Origin: Corynebacterium marinum DSM 44953
Lineage (GTDB): Bacteria > Actinomycetota > Actinomycetes > Mycobacteriales > Mycobacteriaceae
Direction of reading: 5' to 3'
Assembly: GCF_000835165.1 (NCBI RefSeq)
Contig: NZ_CP007790.1
Span: 992,001 to 1,056,000 of the forward strand
Length of the DNA: 64,000 bases
The position numbers and the translations under genes were made by a program. Positions 44,837-54,608 of the stretch are shown here, one piece after another (positions within the stretch are counted from its first letter, which is position 1; every line of letters starts with the position of its first letter). The notes under the pieces are model-generated. The model saw only the letters and a list, made by a program, of their open reading frames with translations. It ran no database searches and had not been told where the DNA came from.

Positions 44837-45214
44837 GCCCCTCACTCTAGCCCGGAGGGGTAATGCGGATGTGTGTGCGTCATGCGCTACACTGTTCGCA
44901 GATCGACGGGGGTCCGCGGTCATCCGCACAGACCTCCGGCCCGTCCGGACCACGCGTCCACCCATCCTTCGTCGCTGAGCCGCCCATGCGGCCCCGGCCC
45001 CGCAGGTTGCGGTCCTTCAAGGCCCGGCCCGGTCTGATCTCCACTGAAGTACGGCTCCGTCCCCGTTAATCCTGCCCTAGGCAAACATGCCCAGAGGTGG
45101 TGGGGGACGTCGAGTTGCTCAACTCCACAGAAGGCTTCCAACCTGGTGCACCCCGATGCGCGACGCATCGAACCACGACGCACCAGTGGCTGGTCAAGCA
45201 ACGAAAGGACATCC
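44837..45214 (+). promoter_or_regulatory. Divergent promoter and long rho leader
   Basis: No gene is supported in these 378 bases. TACACT (44888-44893) is a good -10 for rho, which would give a 5' untranslated leader of about 315 bases. A long leader is usual for rho and fits autoregulation by premature termination, but no specific structure was proven here. Confidence 0.45.
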
Positions 45215-47185
45215 GTGACCGATACGGACACCGCCCCCGCTTCGGCTGACCTCGCGTCGCTGAAGCTCACCGAGCTGCGCAAGCTCGCCGCAGAAAAGGG
45301 ACTCAAGGGAACCTCCGGTCTGCGGAAGGGTGATCTGATCACCGCCATCCAGACCGGTACCGTTCCGACACGTTCCCGCGCTCCTGAAGCAGCCGGGCAG
45401 GCTGCTCCGGCAGCGGTTGCTGAGGCGGCGGCTCCGGCTGAGCAGCCGTCGCAGGCGCCCACCCGGACTGAGACATCGGCGGCCTCTGCCGCCGATGCCC
45501 CGGCTCCCGCAAAGACGCAGCCGGAGGAGAACGATAAGTCCGGTACGGATTCCGCCGCCGACGATGCGCGGTACGAGTCCCGTTCCGCCGCCCGCCGTGC
45601 CCGCCGCAACCGGGCCCGCCACGGCCAGCGCGAGCAGGATTCAGGCCAGGAGCAGCCCCACCGGGAGCAGAGCTCCGGTCAGGAGCGTCAGGAGCAGGAC
45701 CGCGACCAGCGCGACTCCGGCCAGGAGCGCCAGGAGCGCCAGGAGCGCCAGGAGCAGAACCGCGACCAGCGCGACTCCGGCGACGACGATCAGGGTCAGC
45801 GCGGACAGCGCGACCAGCGAGATCAGGGTCAGCGTGGCCAGCGTGGCGACCAGCGCAACCAGCGCAACCAGCGCAACGACAACGACAACGGTGAGGGCGA
45901 AGGCCGCCGGGGACGCCGCAGCCGCCGGAACCGTCGCGGCCGCGCGAACGACCAGCACGACGGCGGACAGCAGCAGAACCAGCAGCAGGAGCCGCAGCAG
46001 CAGCAGGATTCCGGTGATCTGCAGGACGTCGCGGGCATCCTCGACATCGTGGACAGCAACGTCGCGTTCGTCCGCACCACCGGCTACCATGCGTCGCCGG
46101 CCGACGTCTTCGTCCCGAACCAGCTGATCCGTCGCGCGGGTCTGCGTTCCGGTGACGCCGTGACGGGCAAGGTCCGCATGGGTGGCAGCCAGACCCACGG
46201 TCAGGGCCGCAACCGCCAGAAGTACAACCAGCTGGTCAGTGTCGACACCGCCAACGGTCTGAGCCTGGAAGACGCGCGGAAGCGTCCGGACTTCGCCAAG
46301 CTGACGCCGCTGTACCCGAACCAGCGTCTGCGCCTGGAGACCGACCCGAAGATCCTGACCACCCGGGTCATCGACCTGATCATGCCGATCGGCAAGGGGC
46401 AGCGCGCCCTGATCGTGTCCCCGCCCAAGGCGGGCAAGACGACGATCATGCAGAACATCGCCAACGCCATCGCCACGAACAACCCCGAGTGCTACCTCAT
46501 GGTGGTGCTGGTGGACGAGCGTCCCGAGGAAGTCACCGACATGCAGCGTTCGGTCAAGGGTGAGGTCATCGCCTCCACCTTCGACCGTCCGCCGGGGGAG
46601 CACACCGCCGTCGCCGAACTCGCCATCGAGCGGGCGAAGCGTCTGGTGGAGCAGGGCAAGGACGTCGTCGTCCTGCTGGACTCCATCACCCGTCTGGGCC
46701 GCGCCTACAACAACTCCTCGCCGGCGTCGGGCCGCATCCTCTCGGGCGGCGTGGATTCGAATGCGCTGTACCCGCCGAAGCGTTTCCTGGGCGCCGCCCG
46801 CAACATCGAGAACGGCGGCTCGCTGACCATCATCGCCACGGCGATGGTGGAGACCGGTTCCGCCGGCGACACCGTGATCTTCGAGGAGTTCAAGGGCACC
46901 GGCAACGCGGAGCTCAAGCTGGACCGGAAGATCTCGGAGCGTCGCGTGTTCCCGGCCGTGGACGTCAACCCCTCGGGCACCCGCAAGGACGAGCTGCTGC
47001 TCGGCCCGGACGAGGCCCGCGTCATGCACAAGCTGCGCCGTATTCTGTCCGCGCTGGATCCGCAGCAGGCCATCGATCTGCTGATCAGGCAGCTGAAGAA
47101 GACCAAGTCGAACGGCGAGTTCCTCATGCAGGTCGCCTCCAGCGCTCCGATGGCCGCCGACAAGGATGAGGAGGAGTACTCCTAG
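45215..47185 (+). CDS. rho: Transcription termination factor Rho
   Basis: A 656-residue hexameric RNA helicase that ends transcription. I start it at GTG 45215 (VTDTDTAPAS), with GAAAGGA upstream. The Rho N-terminal helical domain (about 14-50) is followed by an insertion up to about residue 270: first Ala/Glu-rich, then Arg/Gln/Asp/Asn-rich low-complexity repeats ending in RRGRRSRRNRRGR and a poly-Gln stretch. The RNA-binding domain follows (LDIVDSNVAFVRTTGYHASP, DVFVPNQLIRR), then the ATPase with SPPKAGKTTIM and VVLLDSITRLGRAYN. Actinobacterial Rho proteins carry such insertions, which bind RNA. It is the first gene of a run into prfA. Confidence 0.97.
   Translation: MTDTDTAPASADLASLKLTELRKLAAEKGLKGTSGLRKGDLITAIQTGTVPTRSRAPEAAGQAAPAAVAEAAAPAEQPSQAPTRTETSAASAADAPAPAKTQPEENDKSGTDSAADDARYESRSAARRARRNRARHGQREQDSGQEQPHREQSSGQERQEQDRDQRDSGQERQERQERQEQNRDQRDSGDDDQGQRGQRDQRDQGQRGQRGDQRNQRNQRNDNDNGEGEGRRGRRSRRNRRGRANDQHDGGQQQNQQQEPQQQQDSGDLQDVAGILDIVDSNVAFVRTTGYHASPADVFVPNQLIRRAGLRSGDAVTGKVRMGGSQTHGQGRNRQKYNQLVSVDTANGLSLEDARKRPDFAKLTPLYPNQRLRLETDPKILTTRVIDLIMPIGKGQRALIVSPPKAGKTTIMQNIANAIATNNPECYLMVVLVDERPEEVTDMQRSVKGEVIASTFDRPPGEHTAVAELAIERAKRLVEQGKDVVVLLDSITRLGRAYNNSSPASGRILSGGVDSNALYPPKRFLGAARNIENGGSLTIIATAMVETGSAGDTVIFEEFKGTGNAELKLDRKISERRVFPAVDVNPSGTRKDELLLGPDEARVMHKLRRILSALDPQQAIDLLIRQLKKTKSNGEFLMQVASSAPMAADKDEEEYS
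45681..45877 (+). repeat. Tandem and direct repeats within rho
   Basis: A 40-base block at 45681-45720 recurs at 45741-45780 with 2 differences. Between and around them, the 9-base unit CAGGAGCGC is repeated from 45722 to 45757 (3 exact and 1 variant copy), and CAGCGCAAC is repeated three times from 45851 to 45877. All copies keep the reading frame, so copy number can change without breaking rho. Confidence 0.85.
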
Positions 47186-48259
47186 ATGGCAGGATATGTT
47201 TCCGCGGTAGACGACATCGTCTCCGAGTACGAGGGCATCGAGGCTCAGATGGCCGACCCGGAGACCGCCGGGGATCAGAAGCTGTTCCGCAAGCTCTCGA
47301 AGCGTTACGCGGAGCTGCAGCCGATCATCAAGATCAACCGTGAGCTGGTGAGCACCCGCGAGGATCTCGCGGATGCCCGCGAGATGGCGCACGAGGACAA
47401 GGAGTTCGCCGCCGAGGCCGAGCGCCTGTCCGCCCGCGCGGTCGAACTCGAGGAGCAGCTCGCCGATCTCCTCGCCCCGCGCGACCCGCACGACGCGGAC
47501 GACATCATCATGGAGATCAAGGCCGGTGCCGGCGGCGAGGAGGCCGCGTTGTTCGCGGCCGAGCTGGCCCGCATGTACGAGCGCTACGCCGACAAGCACG
47601 GTTTCACCTGGGAGGTGCTCGGCCTCTCCGAATCCGATCTCGGCGGAGTCAAGGACATGACCTTGTCTTTCCGTGCAAAGACCCCTTCCCGGGACGGCGC
47701 GTGGAGCAAGTTCAAGTTCGAGGGCGGCGTCCACCGCGTCCAGCGCGTCCCCGTGACCGAGTCACAGGGCCGAATCCAGACCTCGGCCGCCGGCGTCATG
47801 GTCTTCCCGGAGACCGACGATCCGGGCGCGGTGGTCATCGACGACAAGGACATCCGCGTCGACGTCTACCGTTCCTCCGGCAAGGGCGGCCAGGGCGTCA
47901 ACACCACCGACTCCGCCGTCCGCCTGACCCACCTGCCCACCGGCATCGTGGTCACGTGCCAGAAGGAGCGCTCGCAGATCCAGAACAAGGCGCGCGCCAT
48001 GCAGGTCCTGCAGTCCCGTCTGGAGCAGATGGAGCGCGAGAAGGCTGATGCGGAGGCGGCCGAGGGCCGTGCCGCCCAGGTGCGTTCCATGGACCGCTCC
48101 GAGCGGATCCGCACCTACAACTGGCCGGAGAACCGCATCAGCGACCACCGGATCGGTTTCAAGGCGAACAACCTGGATTCCGTCCTCGACGGCAACCTCG
48201 ACGACCTGTTCACCGCACTGCAGGCGGCGGAGCGGTCCGAGCGCCTCGAGGCCGAGTAG
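47186..48259 (+). CDS. prfA: Peptide chain release factor 1
   Basis: A 357-residue class I release factor that reads UAA and UAG stop codons and triggers peptide release. The GGQ motif lies in [12 protein letters not shown], within a long basic stretch. The upstream codon-recognition domain carries an anticodon-like region in [17 protein letters not shown]. The start follows the rho stop directly, so the genes are co-transcribed. prmC, which methylates the glutamine of GGQ, starts one base after the stop. Confidence 0.97.
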   Translation: MAGYVSAVDDIVSEYEGIEAQMADPETAGDQKLFRKLSKRYAELQPIIKINRELVSTREDLADAREMAHEDKEFAAEAERLSARAVELEEQLADLLAPRDPHDADDIIMEIKAGAGGEEAALFAAELARMYERYADKHGFTWEVLGLSESDLGGVKDMTLSFRAKTPSRDGAWSKFKFEGGVHRVQRVPVTESQGRIQTSAAGVMVFPETDDPGAVVIDDKDIRVDVYRSSGKGGQGVNTTDSAVRLTHLPTGIVVTCQKERSQIQNKARAMQVLQSRLEQMEREKADAEAAEGRAAQVRSMDRSERIRTYNWPENRISDHRIGFKANNLDSVLDGNLDDLFTALQAAERSERLEAE

Positions 48260-48260
48260 G

Positions 48261-49124
48261 GTGACCCCCCGCCGTACGCTCCGCGAGTCGCTTGTCGACG
48301 CCGCGGAGCGTTTCGCGTCCGCGGGTGTCCCCTCCCCGGAGGTCGACGCCCGCCTCATCGCCGCGCACTTGCTGAAGGTCGGCCCCATGGAGGTTGCCCT
48401 TCACTCCCGCGGGGAGGTTCCCGGGGGCTTCGAGGAGATGGTCGCGCGCCGCGAGCGCCGCGAGCCTCTCCAGCACATCCTGGGCGTTGCCCCTTTCGGC
48501 CCGCTCGACCTCGAGGTCGGGCCCGGTGTGTTCATCCCGCGCCCGGAGACCGAGGTCCTCGCCGACTGGGGGGTGCGGCAGCTGATGCGTGCCGGCGTCC
48601 GCCCCGGCCGCCCCGCCAGGGTCGTCGACCTGTGCACCGGCACCGGAGCCCTGGCACTCTACGTCGCCGAGGTCTTTCCCGGCGGGGTGGAGGTGATCGG
48701 CGTCGAGAAGCACGACGAGGCGCTGGCCTACGCCCGGCGCAACGCGGCGGGAACGGCGGTGACGGTCGTCCGGGGCGACGTCACGGACCCGGCGCTGCTC
48801 GCCGATTGGCACGGCACGGTCGACCTCGTCCTGTCGAACCCGCCCTACGTGCCGGAGACCCCCGACCTCGACACCGAGGTCTACGCGGATCCGCCGCAGG
48901 CCGTCTTCGCCGGCGAGAGCGGCATGGAGGTCATCCACGAGATGCTGCCGACCGTGGCCGCCCTGCTCCGGCCGGGCGGGCTGGTGGGCATCGAGCACGA
49001 CGACACCACCTCGCAGGCGGTCCTGGACGCACTGACCGCCCACGGCGGTTTCGGTGGCGCCGCGGTGCTCCACGACCTGACCGGTCGGGCGCGCTTCGCC
49101 ACGGCGAGTAAGCTGTCAGACTGA
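48261..49124 (+). CDS. prmC: Release factor glutamine methyltransferase
   Basis: A 287-residue SAM-dependent enzyme, started at GTG 48261. It methylates the GGQ glutamine of release factors. The N-terminal helical domain (LIAAHLL) is followed by a methyltransferase fold: [24 protein letters not shown] (SAM-binding) and the catalytic SNPPYVPE (about 191-198). It is placed directly after its substrate gene prfA. Confidence 0.95.
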   Translation: MTPRRTLRESLVDAAERFASAGVPSPEVDARLIAAHLLKVGPMEVALHSRGEVPGGFEEMVARRERREPLQHILGVAPFGPLDLEVGPGVFIPRPETEVLADWGVRQLMRAGVRPGRPARVVDLCTGTGALALYVAEVFPGGVEVIGVEKHDEALAYARRNAAGTAVTVVRGDVTDPALLADWHGTVDLVLSNPPYVPETPDLDTEVYADPPQAVFAGESGMEVIHEMLPTVAALLRPGGLVGIEHDDTTSQAVLDALTAHGGFGGAAVLHDLTGRARFATASKLSD

Positions 49125-49155
49125 CCTACCCGGACCCATCTACGAGGAAGGCCCC

Positions 49156-49815
49156 ATGAGCCGCATCTACTCCTGTGCCGACGCCGCCGAACGCGCCGAA
49201 GGCATCCGCGCCGCCGTCGACGCCGCCCGCGGGGGCCGTCTGGTCGTCCTGCCCACCGACACGCTCTACGGGCTGGGTTGCGACGCCTTCGACAACCAGG
49301 CCGTGGCCACCCTCCTGGCCACCAAACGGCGCGGCCCCGACATGCCGGTCCCTGTCCTCGTCGGCTCCTGGGACACCGTGCGCGGCCTTGTCCGCGAGTT
49401 CACCCCCCAGGCGGAGGCCCTGGTGGAGGCGTTCTGGCCGGGCGGGCTCTCCCTCGTCGTGCCGCAGGCGCCCTCCCTGCCGTGGAACCTGGGCGACACC
49501 CGCGGGACTGTCATGCTGCGCATGCCGCTGCACCCGGTGGCCATCGAGCTGCTGCGCGAGGTCGGCCCCATGGCAGTGTCCAGCGCCAACATCTCCGGCC
49601 ACGAGCCGCCCACCACAGCCATCGCCGCCAAACAGCAGCTGGGCACCGCCGTCGCGGTCTACCTCGACGGCGGGGAGACCCCGGTGGGCAAACCCTCCAC
49701 GATCATCGATCTCTCCGGCCCTGCCCCGCGCATCCTGCGGGAGGGCGCGATCTCGGCGGAAGCCATCGGCGAGGTCCTCGGGGTCGACCCGGAGCTGCTG
49801 CGGAGCCGGACCTAG
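49156..49815 (+). CDS. L-threonylcarbamoyladenylate synthase (Sua5/YrdC family)
   Basis: A 219-residue protein that makes threonylcarbamoyl-AMP from threonine, bicarbonate and ATP for the t6A37 modification of ANN-reading tRNAs. The basic double-stranded RNA/nucleotide-binding groove is seen as VVLPTDTLYGLGCDA, KRRGPDMPVPVLV and SSANISGHEPP. It lacks the C-terminal Sua5 domain, so it is the short YrdC/YwlC form. It lies 31 bases after prmC in the same run. Confidence 0.92.
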   Translation: MSRIYSCADAAERAEGIRAAVDAARGGRLVVLPTDTLYGLGCDAFDNQAVATLLATKRRGPDMPVPVLVGSWDTVRGLVREFTPQAEALVEAFWPGGLSLVVPQAPSLPWNLGDTRGTVMLRMPLHPVAIELLREVGPMAVSSANISGHEPPTTAIAAKQQLGTAVAVYLDGGETPVGKPSTIIDLSGPAPRILREGAISAEAIGEVLGVDPELLRSRT

Positions 49816-49832
49816 AAGGGGAGAAGGCCATC

Positions 49833-51008
49833 ATGGGCGCCGGCGTCCCGCTGCGCGAACTCGGCCTGGTGATCCTCGTCGCGGCGACGGTCACCTACCT
49901 CGCCACGGGCATCGTGCGCTCCATGATGGTGCGGGCCGGCAAGGTCGCCGAAATCCGCCAACGCGACGTCCACACCCAGCCCACCCCGCGGCTGGGCGGC
50001 GTGGCCATGTTCTCGGGGTTCCTGGCCGCCGTCTTCCTGGCCAGTCAGCTACCCGCCCTGACCAGGGGATTCATGCCGATCACCCCGGAGATGAACGCCG
50101 TGGTGTGGGCGGCCTTCGCCATCGTGCTGGTCGGCGTGCTCGACGACCTCTATGAACTGGACGCCATCACCAAACTCATCGGGCAGATCCTCGCGTCCGT
50201 GCTGCTCGGCGTCCTCGGGTTGTCGTGGACCTTGCTCTACCTCCCCTTCGGCGACGGCACCACGGTCGTGCTGGACCAGTTGCAGGCGAGCATCGTCACC
50301 TCCCTGTTCACGGTCGCGCTGATCAACGCCATCAACTTCGTCGACGGCCTGGACGGGCTGGCCGCCGGGCTGGGCATGATCGGCGGCGGGGCGATCCTGA
50401 TCTTCTCCCTGACGGTGCTCCACGACCAGGGCGGGGCGGTGTCCGCCTATCCGCCGGCCATCATCGCCGCCGGGCTGGTGGGCATCTGCCTGGGCTTCCT
50501 TCCCCACAACTTCGAGCCCTCGCGCATCTTCATGGGGGATTCCGGTTCGATGCTCATCGGGCTGCTGCTCGCCGCGGCGGCGACGTCGGCGTCGGGAAAG
50601 ATCAACATGTCCCTCTACGGGACGGCGGACATGGTGGCGCTAATGAGCCCCATCCTCGTGGTGGCCGCGGCGATCTTCGTTCCAGTTCTGGACCTTGTCC
50701 TGGCGGTGGTGCGGCGTCTGTCGAAGGGCACCTCGCCGTTTGCGGCGGACAAGCTCCACCTCCACCACCGGCTGCTCTCGCTGGGCCACACCCACCGGCG
50801 TACCGTGCTCGTCCTCTATCTGTGGGTCAGCGTGGTCGCCTTCGGGGCGGTGAGCTTCTCCGTCGTCCCGGCCCGGGTGGCCCTGTCGCTGTTCCTCGTG
50901 GCGCTGGTCGTGGCGTTCCTGGTCACCCTCATTCCGCTGCGGGCGGGCAAGCTGGGACGCCGCGCCCCACGCTCCCGCGTGGTCGTCGAGACTGAGCCCA
51001 CCGCCTGA
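49833..51008 (+). CDS. wecA: Undecaprenyl-phosphate sugar-1-phosphate transferase (WecA/Rfe-like)
   Basis: A 391-residue membrane enzyme with about eleven helices, started at ATG 49833 after AAGGGGAGAAGG. It should move GlcNAc-1-phosphate from UDP-GlcNAc to decaprenyl phosphate, the first step of the arabinogalactan linker in corynebacteria and mycobacteria. Motifs: RDVHTQPTPRLGG, VLDDLYELDA, NAINFVDGLDGLA (metal/catalytic Asp), GDSGSMLIG and HLHHRLL at the cytoplasmic end. The product assignment is by family and place before the atp genes, as in C. glutamicum. Confidence 0.9.
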   Translation: MGAGVPLRELGLVILVAATVTYLATGIVRSMMVRAGKVAEIRQRDVHTQPTPRLGGVAMFSGFLAAVFLASQLPALTRGFMPITPEMNAVVWAAFAIVLVGVLDDLYELDAITKLIGQILASVLLGVLGLSWTLLYLPFGDGTTVVLDQLQASIVTSLFTVALINAINFVDGLDGLAAGLGMIGGGAILIFSLTVLHDQGGAVSAYPPAIIAAGLVGICLGFLPHNFEPSRIFMGDSGSMLIGLLLAAAATSASGKINMSLYGTADMVALMSPILVVAAAIFVPVLDLVLAVVRRLSKGTSPFAADKLHLHHRLLSLGHTHRRTVLVLYLWVSVVAFGAVSFSVVPARVALSLFLVALVVAFLVTLIPLRAGKLGRRAPRSRVVVETEPTA

Positions 51009-51025
51009 GCCCCGGCCCGGGCGGG

Positions 51026-51031
51026 TAGGAT
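51026..51031 (+). promoter_or_regulatory. -10 element before atpI, leaderless-type
   Basis: TAGGAT ends 8 bases before the GTG start of atpI at 51040, with no Shine-Dalgarno sequence between, which suggests a leaderless transcript. Confidence 0.4.
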
Positions 51032-51039
51032 CCGGTGGC

Positions 51040-51483
51040 GTGAGTACTCCTGACACTGCACCGGACAGCGCCCCGCGCTCGGAATACGACGACCCCCGCC
51101 GCCCCCTCCTGCGGGCGGTCCGCTTCGGCACCATCGCGCTCGTCGTCATCACGATCATCTCGCTGGCCGTCTGGGGCGGCATGCGGGATCTCCCCGGCAT
51201 CTGGGGGGTGCTCATCGGCGCGGCGATCGGCGGCGGATTCGTCCTGCTGACCGCGGCCAGCGTGCTGTTCACCTCCTCGACCAACCCGTCCACCACCGGG
51301 GCAGTGGTCCTGGGCAGCTGGCTGCTCAAGATCGTGGTCCTGATCATCGTCCTGGCGGTCATCCGCGACCTGACCTTCTACGACCGCACGGCCCTGCTGG
51401 TCACCACCGTGCTGGCGCTCGTCGTCGTGCTGGCCACCGAGGTGTGGGGCGTCATCACCGCCCGCGTCACCTACGTGAACTAG
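51040..51483 (+). CDS. atpI: ATP synthase protein I-like membrane protein
   Basis: A 147-residue protein starting at GTG 51040, with a charged N-terminus and four membrane segments (ALVVITIISLAVWGG; IWGVLIGAAIGGGFVLL; AVVLGSWLLKIVVLIIVLAVI; LLVTTVLALVVVLAT). AtpI-type proteins help the c-ring assemble or carry Mg2+ and are not part of the final enzyme. It lies upstream of atpB, separated by a 494-base spacer, so the main atp promoter is probably after it. Confidence 0.75.
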   Translation: MSTPDTAPDSAPRSEYDDPRRPLLRAVRFGTIALVVITIISLAVWGGMRDLPGIWGVLIGAAIGGGFVLLTAASVLFTSSTNPSTTGAVVLGSWLLKIVVLIIVLAVIRDLTFYDRTALLVTTVLALVVVLATEVWGVITARVTYVN

Positions 51484-51977
51484 CCGGGGCCTGCTGCAAC
51501 GCCCGGGCGGCGTCGGTGAGCGGGGCTCCGCACAGGGGTGGGCGGGGGCCCGAAACGATCCTCCGGGGCAGGGAAAACGGGGGTAATCACCCCCGCCGGG
51601 GGACACCCTTGCGCACCGTGTGACCGAGCTTACAACCATGTCCAAAGCTGCCGATACAGGCCTTTTTCGGGGCATGGTGCGGGACGTATCGCGCCACGTC
51701 AGGAAACATATCCGCACCCTTCGGGAGAAAACGGAAACACCCTGATAAGCTGTCCTGCGGGTTGCCCCGGCAAGGTGAAAGCGCCATCAGTGGAGACACA
51801 GGATGGCGCCGAACAGGGCTGCGGTCCAGCCCCTGTCACCGCCTTCGCTGATGTGCGACGGAGTCCGAGGTGGTGGCGGCAACAAAGATTTTCAGACGTC
51901 CATCGCACCGTATGTGAAGTGACACTCCACCTACGGCCCGAACACGGGAGAGAACGCTGAGCGTTACAACACTGGCC
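51484..51977 (+). promoter_or_regulatory. Long atpB leader and promoter region
   Basis: No gene is supported in these 494 bases. A G/C-run segment can form two exclusive hairpins (51579-51602). Further on, 51761-51883 folds into a closed multi-stem element: GTTGCC (51761-51766) with GGCAAC (51878-51883), enclosing GCGCCATC/GATGGCGC (51781-51788/51802-51809) and ACAGGG/CCCTGT (51813-51818/51831-51836). It ends 95 bases before atpB and may be a regulatory leader. Confidence 0.5.
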
Positions 51978-52775
51978 ATGAGGGGCGAGTTTCACGCACC
52001 CGAACTGGATCCTGAATTTTTCCCGGGGCAATACTACGGCCACATCCTGTTTGAGGATTTCGCAAACGGATGGTTCGCACTGGACCGACTGATGCTCGTC
52101 CGCATTCTCATGACGATCATCGTGGCGGTCCTTTTCCTTGTCGCCTTCCGGAGCCCCAAGCTGGTTCCGTCGGGCCTGCAGAACTTCGCAGAACTCGCAC
52201 TGGATTTCGTCCGGGTCCACATCGCCGAGGACATTCTGGGCAAGAAGGAGGGGCGCCGGTTCCTGCCGGTCATCGCCACCATCTTCTTCGCCGTCCTGGC
52301 TTTCAACATCCCGACGATCATTCCTGGACTGAACATTTCGCCCAACGCACGTATCGGCATGCCGATCGTGCTGGCGCTCCTGGGCTACGTCACCATGATC
52401 TATGCCGGTGCCAAGCGTTACGGCTTCGGTAAGTTCGTCAAGTCCTCGGTGGTCATCCCGAATCTTCCCCCGGCACTGCACATCCTTGTCGTGCCGATCG
52501 AGTTCTTCTCGACGTTCATCATGCGTCCGGTCACTCTCGCACTTCGTCTTATGGCGAACTTCCTTGCGGGACACCTCATTCTGGTCCTCCTGTACTCCGC
52601 CACGAACTTCTTCTTCTGGCAGCTGAACGGCTGGACCGTGCTTTCTGGTGTGACCATTGTCGCGGCTGTCGCGTTCACGCTCTATGAGATCATCATCATC
52701 TTCCTGCAGGCGTACATCTTCGCCCTGCTGGTTGCGGTGTACATCGAGCTGTCGCTGCACGCGGACTCTCACTGA
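51978..52775 (+). CDS. atpB: ATP synthase Fo subunit a
   Basis: A 265-residue membrane protein forming the proton half-channels beside the c-ring. The start ATG 51978 (MRGEFHAPELDPEFF) matches the MKGEFHAP start I recall for C. glutamicum AtpB. The essential arginine is in RPVTLALRLMANFLAGHL; the later helix with YEIIIIFLQAYIFALLVAVYI completes the channel. About six helices. It is the first gene of atpBEFHAGDC, after a long leader. Confidence 0.95.
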   Translation: MRGEFHAPELDPEFFPGQYYGHILFEDFANGWFALDRLMLVRILMTIIVAVLFLVAFRSPKLVPSGLQNFAELALDFVRVHIAEDILGKKEGRRFLPVIATIFFAVLAFNIPTIIPGLNISPNARIGMPIVLALLGYVTMIYAGAKRYGFGKFVKSSVVIPNLPPALHILVVPIEFFSTFIMRPVTLALRLMANFLAGHLILVLLYSATNFFFWQLNGWTVLSGVTIVAAVAFTLYEIIIIFLQAYIFALLVAVYIELSLHADSH

Positions 52776-52828
52776 CAAGTCGCGGACCTCGCGGCCAACT
52801 GAATACCCCCACTTCAATCACCACCTGA

Positions 52829-53116
<288 letters not shown>

Positions 53117-53154
53117 TTTCGAGCGGAAACACACCCCTTTAAGACTGGAGACTC

Positions 53155-53724
53155 ATGACGAACGTCATTTACTACCTTGCGCAGGAGGCTGAGACCCTTC
53201 CCCTCGAGGGCGGCAACTCGATTCTTCTGCCCAAGGCATACGACATCGTCTGGTCCATCATTCCGCTCGTCGTTATTCTGCTGATCTTCTGGAAGTTCGT
53301 TCTTCCGAAGTTCCAGGAGGTCCTGACTGAGCGTGAGGACCGGATCAAGGGTGGCATTCAGCGCGCCGAGGCCGCACAGGCCGAGGCCAAGGCCGCTCTT
53401 GAGAAGTACAACGCGCAGCTCGCCGAGGCCCGTGCCGAGGCAGCCGAGATCCGTGAGCAGGCCCGCGAAAAGGGCAAGCTGATCGAGGCTGAGATGAAGG
53501 CACAGGCCACCGAGGAGAGCAACCGCATCGTCGCGTCCGGTGAGAAGCAGCTGTCGGCCCAGCGTGAGCAGGTCGTGGCGGAGCTTCGCCAGGAGATGGG
53601 ACAGAACTCGATCAACCTGGCAGAGCGGCTGATCGGTGGCGAGCTTTCCGACGCCACCAAGCGCTCCGGCACGATTGACTCGTTCCTGTCCGAGCTCGAC
53701 ACCGTCGCACCGGCAGGAAAGTGA
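53155..53724 (+). CDS. atpF: ATP synthase Fo subunit b
   Basis: A 189-residue protein with a single membrane helix ([20 protein letters not shown], about 40-59) and a long charged coiled coil after it, rich in Ala, Glu, Arg and Gln. It is the peripheral stalk that holds F1 still. Its end overlaps the atpH start (GTGA). Confidence 0.95.
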   Translation: MTNVIYYLAQEAETLPLEGGNSILLPKAYDIVWSIIPLVVILLIFWKFVLPKFQEVLTEREDRIKGGIQRAEAAQAEAKAALEKYNAQLAEARAEAAEIREQAREKGKLIEAEMKAQATEESNRIVASGEKQLSAQREQVVAELRQEMGQNSINLAERLIGGELSDATKRSGTIDSFLSELDTVAPAGK

Positions 53725-54548
53725 GCGCAATGCACGCAGCGAGCCGCGAAGCACTAGCAACGGTTGAGTCCCACCTGGACGGTCTCGTCCATGGTTCGGG
53801 CAACACCGTCGCCGTCGCCGCCCAGATCGGCACCGAGCTGTTCGACGTCGTCGAGGTTCTCGACGGTGACCGCGCCCTGCGTGTCGCTGTCGCTGAAGCT
53901 TCGGCTACGCCGGCGCAGCGCACGGGCCTGGTCCGGACCGTGTTCGGCGGCAAGGTCTCCGACAGCACCCTTTCGGTACTCGACGAGGCAGCCGCACGCA
54001 CCTGGTCCACCCCGCGTGAATTCCGGGCCGGCCTCGTTTCCCTCGGCCGCCGCGCATTCCTGCGCGGCGCCGAGAAGCAGGGTCAGCTGGGGCAGGTCGA
54101 GGACGAACTGTTCCGACTCTCCCGCGTTCTGGACCGTGAGGGCGAGCTGACCCAGCTCCTCTCCGACAAGGCGGCGGATCCTGCGCGCAAGCGCGCCCTG
54201 CTGGCTGGAGTTCTCTACGGCAAGGTCAACATGTTCACCGAGGCGCTCGCGCTTCAGGCGATCGGCCGGCCGGAGAAGAACCCCATCGACGACATCGCGA
54301 AACTGGTCGACGCAGCTGCCAAGCTGCAGGGCCGTTCCGTGGCGCATGTCGTCACATCCGAGCAGCTGACCATGGGCCAGCAGGCGGCGCTCGCCGACAA
54401 GCTGGGACGAATTTACGGTCGTGCGATGTCCATCCACTCTGAGGTTGACCCCAGCCTCCTCGGTGGCGTGACCATCCGCGTCGACGACGAGATCATCGAC
54501 GGCAGCATGGCAGGCAAGATTGCCAGGCTCCGCGCGAACCTCGCGTAA
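53721..54548 (+). CDS. atpH: ATP synthase F1 subunit delta
   Basis: A 275-residue protein joining the stalk to the top of F1. GTG 53721 overlaps the atpF stop; an ATG three codons later (53730) is also possible. Corynebacterial delta is longer than the 180 residues of most bacteria, about 271 in C. glutamicum. The N-terminal helical bundle and the C-terminal segment ending [28 protein letters not shown] are typical. Confidence 0.94.
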   Translation: MSAMHAASREALATVESHLDGLVHGSGNTVAVAAQIGTELFDVVEVLDGDRALRVAVAEASATPAQRTGLVRTVFGGKVSDSTLSVLDEAAARTWSTPREFRAGLVSLGRRAFLRGAEKQGQLGQVEDELFRLSRVLDREGELTQLLSDKAADPARKRALLAGVLYGKVNMFTEALALQAIGRPEKNPIDDIAKLVDAAAKLQGRSVAHVVTSEQLTMGQQAALADKLGRIYGRAMSIHSEVDPSLLGGVTIRVDDEIIDGSMAGKIARLRANLA

Positions 54549-54608
54549 GACACGACTACACACACAATCCAAAATATGCTGGAAGATACAACTGAGAGCA
54601 GGAAGAAC

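Noticed and set aside
44863..45069. 68-codon frame upstream of rho as a leader peptide
   Set aside because: No ribosome binding site and an Arg/Pro-rich product typical of random GC-rich frames.
45681..45877. CRISPR array
   Set aside because: The repeats are short, in frame and within rho, with no spacers and no cas genes in the window.
45641..47734. A 697-codon open frame antisense to rho and prfA
   Set aside because: Shadow frame. The leucine-rich stretch is only the complement of the Rho repeats.
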